This document shows, piece after piece, positions 36,448 through 38,268 of a stretch of 38,268 bases of DNA. Both the position numbers and the translations under genes were made by a program. Source of the DNA: Treponema sp. (lineage in GTDB: Bacteria > Spirochaetota > Spirochaetia > Treponematales > Breznakiellaceae); the NCBI GenBank assembly GCA_031274285.1, contig JAISQJ010000187.1, forward strand, positions 1-38,268, given 5' to 3'. How positions within the stretch are numbered: position 1 is the stretch's first letter; each line of letters starts with the position of its first letter. The notes under the pieces were generated by a model that searched no databases, had not been told where the DNA came from, and worked only from the letters and a program-made list of their open reading frames with translations.

Positions 36448-37398
36448 CTAGCGGCTTTCGGCGAAGCGGCCGCCGCGGGCGGCGCGGGTATCCGAGGGCC
36501 GGGGAACCGAGGCCAACTGCCGGTTGGCGCTGCTGATCCGGTCCCTGGGCGCCGGGTGGGTCCTGCCGAAACCCCCGTCGCTGTTACCCAGACCCGTTTC
36601 CAGGGCCCTGAGCATTTCTATCAAACTCGAGGGATCGTAACCCGCCCGGGAAAGAAGGCTCAGCGCCAGGGCGTCGGCCTCGAATTCCTGATCCCGGGAG
36701 TAGCCGTTGTTGACCATGGTCCCCACAATGTCGGTGATGGATTCGTCAAAGATGTCGGTCAGCTCCGCAAGACTCGTCCCCGATGCCGCCAAATTGACCG
36801 CGGCGGAACCCGTGGCCATGACGGCGGTGGTTATCCGGCTGGTCCGTATCGCCTTGAGGCTGTGCTGAAGCTGGATATGGGCCACCTCGTGGGCCAGTAC
36901 CGCCGCCAGGGCATCCTCGGAGGCCGCCGTATTGACCAGCCCCAGGGTAACAAAGACGTGCCCCCCGCTTGTGGCAAAGGCGTTGATCTCAGGGCTGTCC
37001 AGTATCAGCGCGTGGTACCCGTTGTACAACTCCGGTTTGGGCGAATTGACCACAACGGCCTGAAGTATCTTGTTGACATAGAGGGTCCTGGCCGGACTCC
37101 CCGTATAGATACGGTAGCGCGCCAGAATAGTGGCCCCCACGGCCCGGCCTATGTAGTACTCCTGCTCCGGGGTAATCTCCTCCAGCGCCCGGCCTATGGC
37201 GTCCGTGGAAGTGGTGATGGCGCCCGCCACATCCGAATCGATGAGCCCCGCCGCCCCGGCAGCCCCGGCGGCTATCCCCGCGGCCTGGGCAAGGGAGCCG
37301 CAGGAGGGGAGAAAGACGCCCGCAAGCGCCACGGAGAAGACAAAAAGGGCGGAGGCAAGCAGCGCGGCCAAACTCCGGGCTAAAGATTGCACTTTCAT
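36448..37398 (-). CDS. M48-family metalloprotease lipoprotein
   Basis: A 316-residue periplasmic zinc protease, BepA/LoiP-like. The signal peptide ends FLPSC (Cys33), suggesting lipidation. The zinc site is LAHEVAHIQLQH with HEVAH at residues 170-174; the third ligand is the Glu of DQEFEADALALSLL near residue 235. INAFATSGGHVFVTLGLV upstream of it is the family's substrate-edge strand. The C terminus has the THPAPRDRI motif. It probably degrades or helps assemble outer-membrane proteins, which suits the barrel-rich region, though substrate is unknown. It lies four bases after the SH3 gene and two before the cyclase gene. Confidence 0.93.
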   Translation of the reverse strand: MKVQSLARSLAALLASALFVFSVALAGVFLPSCGSLAQAAGIAAGAAGAAGLIDSDVAGAITTSTDAIGRALEEITPEQEYYIGRAVGATILARYRIYTGSPARTLYVNKILQAVVVNSPKPELYNGYHALILDSPEINAFATSGGHVFVTLGLVNTAASEDALAAVLAHEVAHIQLQHSLKAIRTSRITTAVMATGSAAVNLAASGTSLAELTDIFDESITDIVGTMVNNGYSRDQEFEADALALSLLSRAGYDPSSLIEMLRALETGLGNSDGGFGRTHPAPRDRISSANRQLASVPRPSDTRAARGGRFAESR

Positions 37399-37402
37399 CG
37401 GT

Positions 37403-37879
37403 CTACTCCTCGCCCAGATTCAGGCGGCCCTCGGTTAAAAACCTGTAGAGCTCCTCCAGGGACACCGCCTGGGCTTCCATACGGTCAATGTCCGCATAGT
37501 TGGCCTGGGAGCCGGAACTCTGCTTGTAGGAAGCTTCCACCTCCGCGGAGAATCCCTTCCCCGCCAGGGCCAGCTCCCCGGCGGAGGCCGAGGCGGAACT
37601 GCCGGAAACGATGCGCCGCGCCGAAAGGCTGTTGCTGCGGACCCAGCCGCGCTTGCTGGTATCCCTCACGGGCCGCACCTCCATCCAGCTCGACTTTTCC
37701 TGCAGCACCGTCACCTGATCCCCGTATTGCAGGGTTATGCCCGGCACGGTCCCGGCAAAGAGCCCGGTGCCGGTCTTGAGACTCACATTTCTGGTGGCCA
37801 CATACATAGTCCGGGTCTGGGCCGCCAGACTGCCCGCCGCCAACAGGATCAGCGCCGGAATAAGAAAGTGTCGTTTCAT
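37403..37879 (-). CDS. Exported SH3b-domain protein
   Basis: A 158-residue periplasmic protein. The signal peptide MKRHFLIPALILLAAGSLAAQ precedes a bacterial SH3 domain: MYVATRNVSLKTGTGLFAGT, LQYGDQVTVLQEKSSWMEVR and KRGWVRSNSLSARR. A Ser/Ala-rich helical C terminus follows (ASAGELALAGKGFSAEVEAS, MEAQAVSLEELYRFLTEGRL). SH3b domains often bind peptidoglycan peptides. GAGG precedes the ATG at 37879, and TATACT about 30 bases upstream is a candidate -10. It is the first gene of a three-gene operon with the M48 protease and cyclase. Confidence 0.85.
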   Translation of the reverse strand: MKRHFLIPALILLAAGSLAAQTRTMYVATRNVSLKTGTGLFAGTVPGITLQYGDQVTVLQEKSSWMEVRPVRDTSKRGWVRSNSLSARRIVSGSSASASAGELALAGKGFSAEVEASYKQSSGSQANYADIDRMEAQAVSLEELYRFLTEGRLNLGEE

Positions 37880-38009
37880 GGGTACCTCGTGATTTTTACA
37901 GTTCCCTGGAGTATAACAGGCCCCGGCCCTTATTACTACCGGGGAGGGCGCAGGATAAACGCATAGACCACAGGAGAAGGATCAGGGACACATTTAAGAA
38001 GATTTACAC

Positions 38010-38047
38010 GAAGGCGCACGAAGGAAACATGAAGGCGCACGAAGGAA
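38010..38047. repeat. 17-bp direct repeat of the cacgaag type
   Basis: gaaggcgcacgaaggaa occurs at 38010-38026 and 38031-38047, a 21-bp period. Read on the minus strand (ttccttcgtgcgccttc) it resembles the core of the dispersed intergenic motif at 38-73. Confidence 0.6.
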
Positions 38048-38070
38048 GATGAGGCGGAGTCTGGGACGGG

Positions 38071-38190
38071 GGGCGTTGCTGCTGAAGCCGCAGAGCGGCT
38101 TCAGCTTGGGAGTTTGCGCGTAGCGCAAACTCCAGGGAGAGAGCACGGGGCGTTGCGGGGGCGGCGCACTCCTCCGCCTAAAGGCGGAGG
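38071..38190. repeat. Three consecutive GC-rich hairpins between gggcgttgc direct repeats
   Basis: The series is: gggcgttgc (38071), then GCTGAAGCC/GGCTTCAGC (38081-38105, nine-bp stem), GGAGTTTGCGC-GTA-GCGCAAACTCC (38109-38133, 11-bp stem), a second gggcgttgc (38148), and CCTCCGCC-TAAA-GGCGGAGG (38171-38190, eight-bp stem). The second core extends to gggcgttgcgggg, shared inverted with 20546-20558. No gene was recognised from 37880 to the window end. Confidence 0.65.
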
Positions 38191-38268
38191 GTACTTATGG
38201 GTACATGGGGAATTTATGTGCGCCGGAGCAGGCCAAATTTCTCGGTAGACAGCCTGCGGCTGCCCTTC

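Overview
The window is GC-rich chromosomal DNA from what is most likely a Treponema-like spirochete. This is inferred from the many small lipoproteins with loose lipoboxes, treponemal envelope proteins of unknown function, a CHASE2 cyclase, and several intergenic repeats. No rRNA, tRNA, CRISPR array, prophage or transposase was seen. Most genes from about 7.5 kb onward lie on the minus strand.

Layout. 0.2-7.5 kb: an envelope phosphodiester glycosidase-like protein, a small lipoprotein, a class I/II aminotransferase, a YesL-like membrane protein, a DUF4062 protein and a long-chain acyl-CoA synthetase-like enzyme. 7.5-10.9 kb: a lipoprotein, a HAD phosphatase and an AAA-like ATPase/PD-(D/E)XK protein. 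10.9-20.4 kb: a branched-chain amino acid operon read ilvN-ilvC-leuA-cimA-leuB-ilvD-ilvB, with four-base or short overlaps at most junctions. It carries a citramalate synthase, so isoleucine can be made from pyruvate without threonine deaminase. leuC and leuD are not in the window. 20.4-23.9 kb: hisG, flanked by AT-rich foreign DNA: a DUF262 gene remnant on one side and a two-gene restriction-modification system (D12-class adenine methyltransferase, HNH nuclease) directly against its 3' end on the other. 23.9-24.9 kb: a broken metallophosphoesterase-rubrerythrin fusion gene.

25.0-33.9 kb is an envelope region: lipoproteins, a FecR-domain protein, two outer-membrane beta-barrel candidates and a 732-residue lipoprotein built from 221-224-residue repeats. 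34.0-37.9 kb is an operon for an SH3-domain protein, an M48 lipoprotein protease and a CHASE2-class III cyclase. The last 390 bases hold only repeats and hairpins.

The most interesting signal is a cassette of 276/274 bp present twice (29230-29505 and 33606-33879). The copies differ by eight substitutions and by exactly one AG unit in a microsatellite (21 versus 20 repeats). Each carries a sigma70-like promoter on the minus strand followed by the tract, which would be transcribed as (CU)n in the leader of envelope genes. One copy cuts a lipoprotein gene, and an intrinsic terminator follows it just ahead of the next ribosome binding site. A third, unrelated (CT)n tract in the same sense orientation lies upstream of another lipoprotein gene at 1.6 kb. 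I propose a mobile or duplicated leader cassette whose tract length tunes envelope gene expression. The promoter, terminator and repeat structure is seen in the sequence; the switching function is inference.
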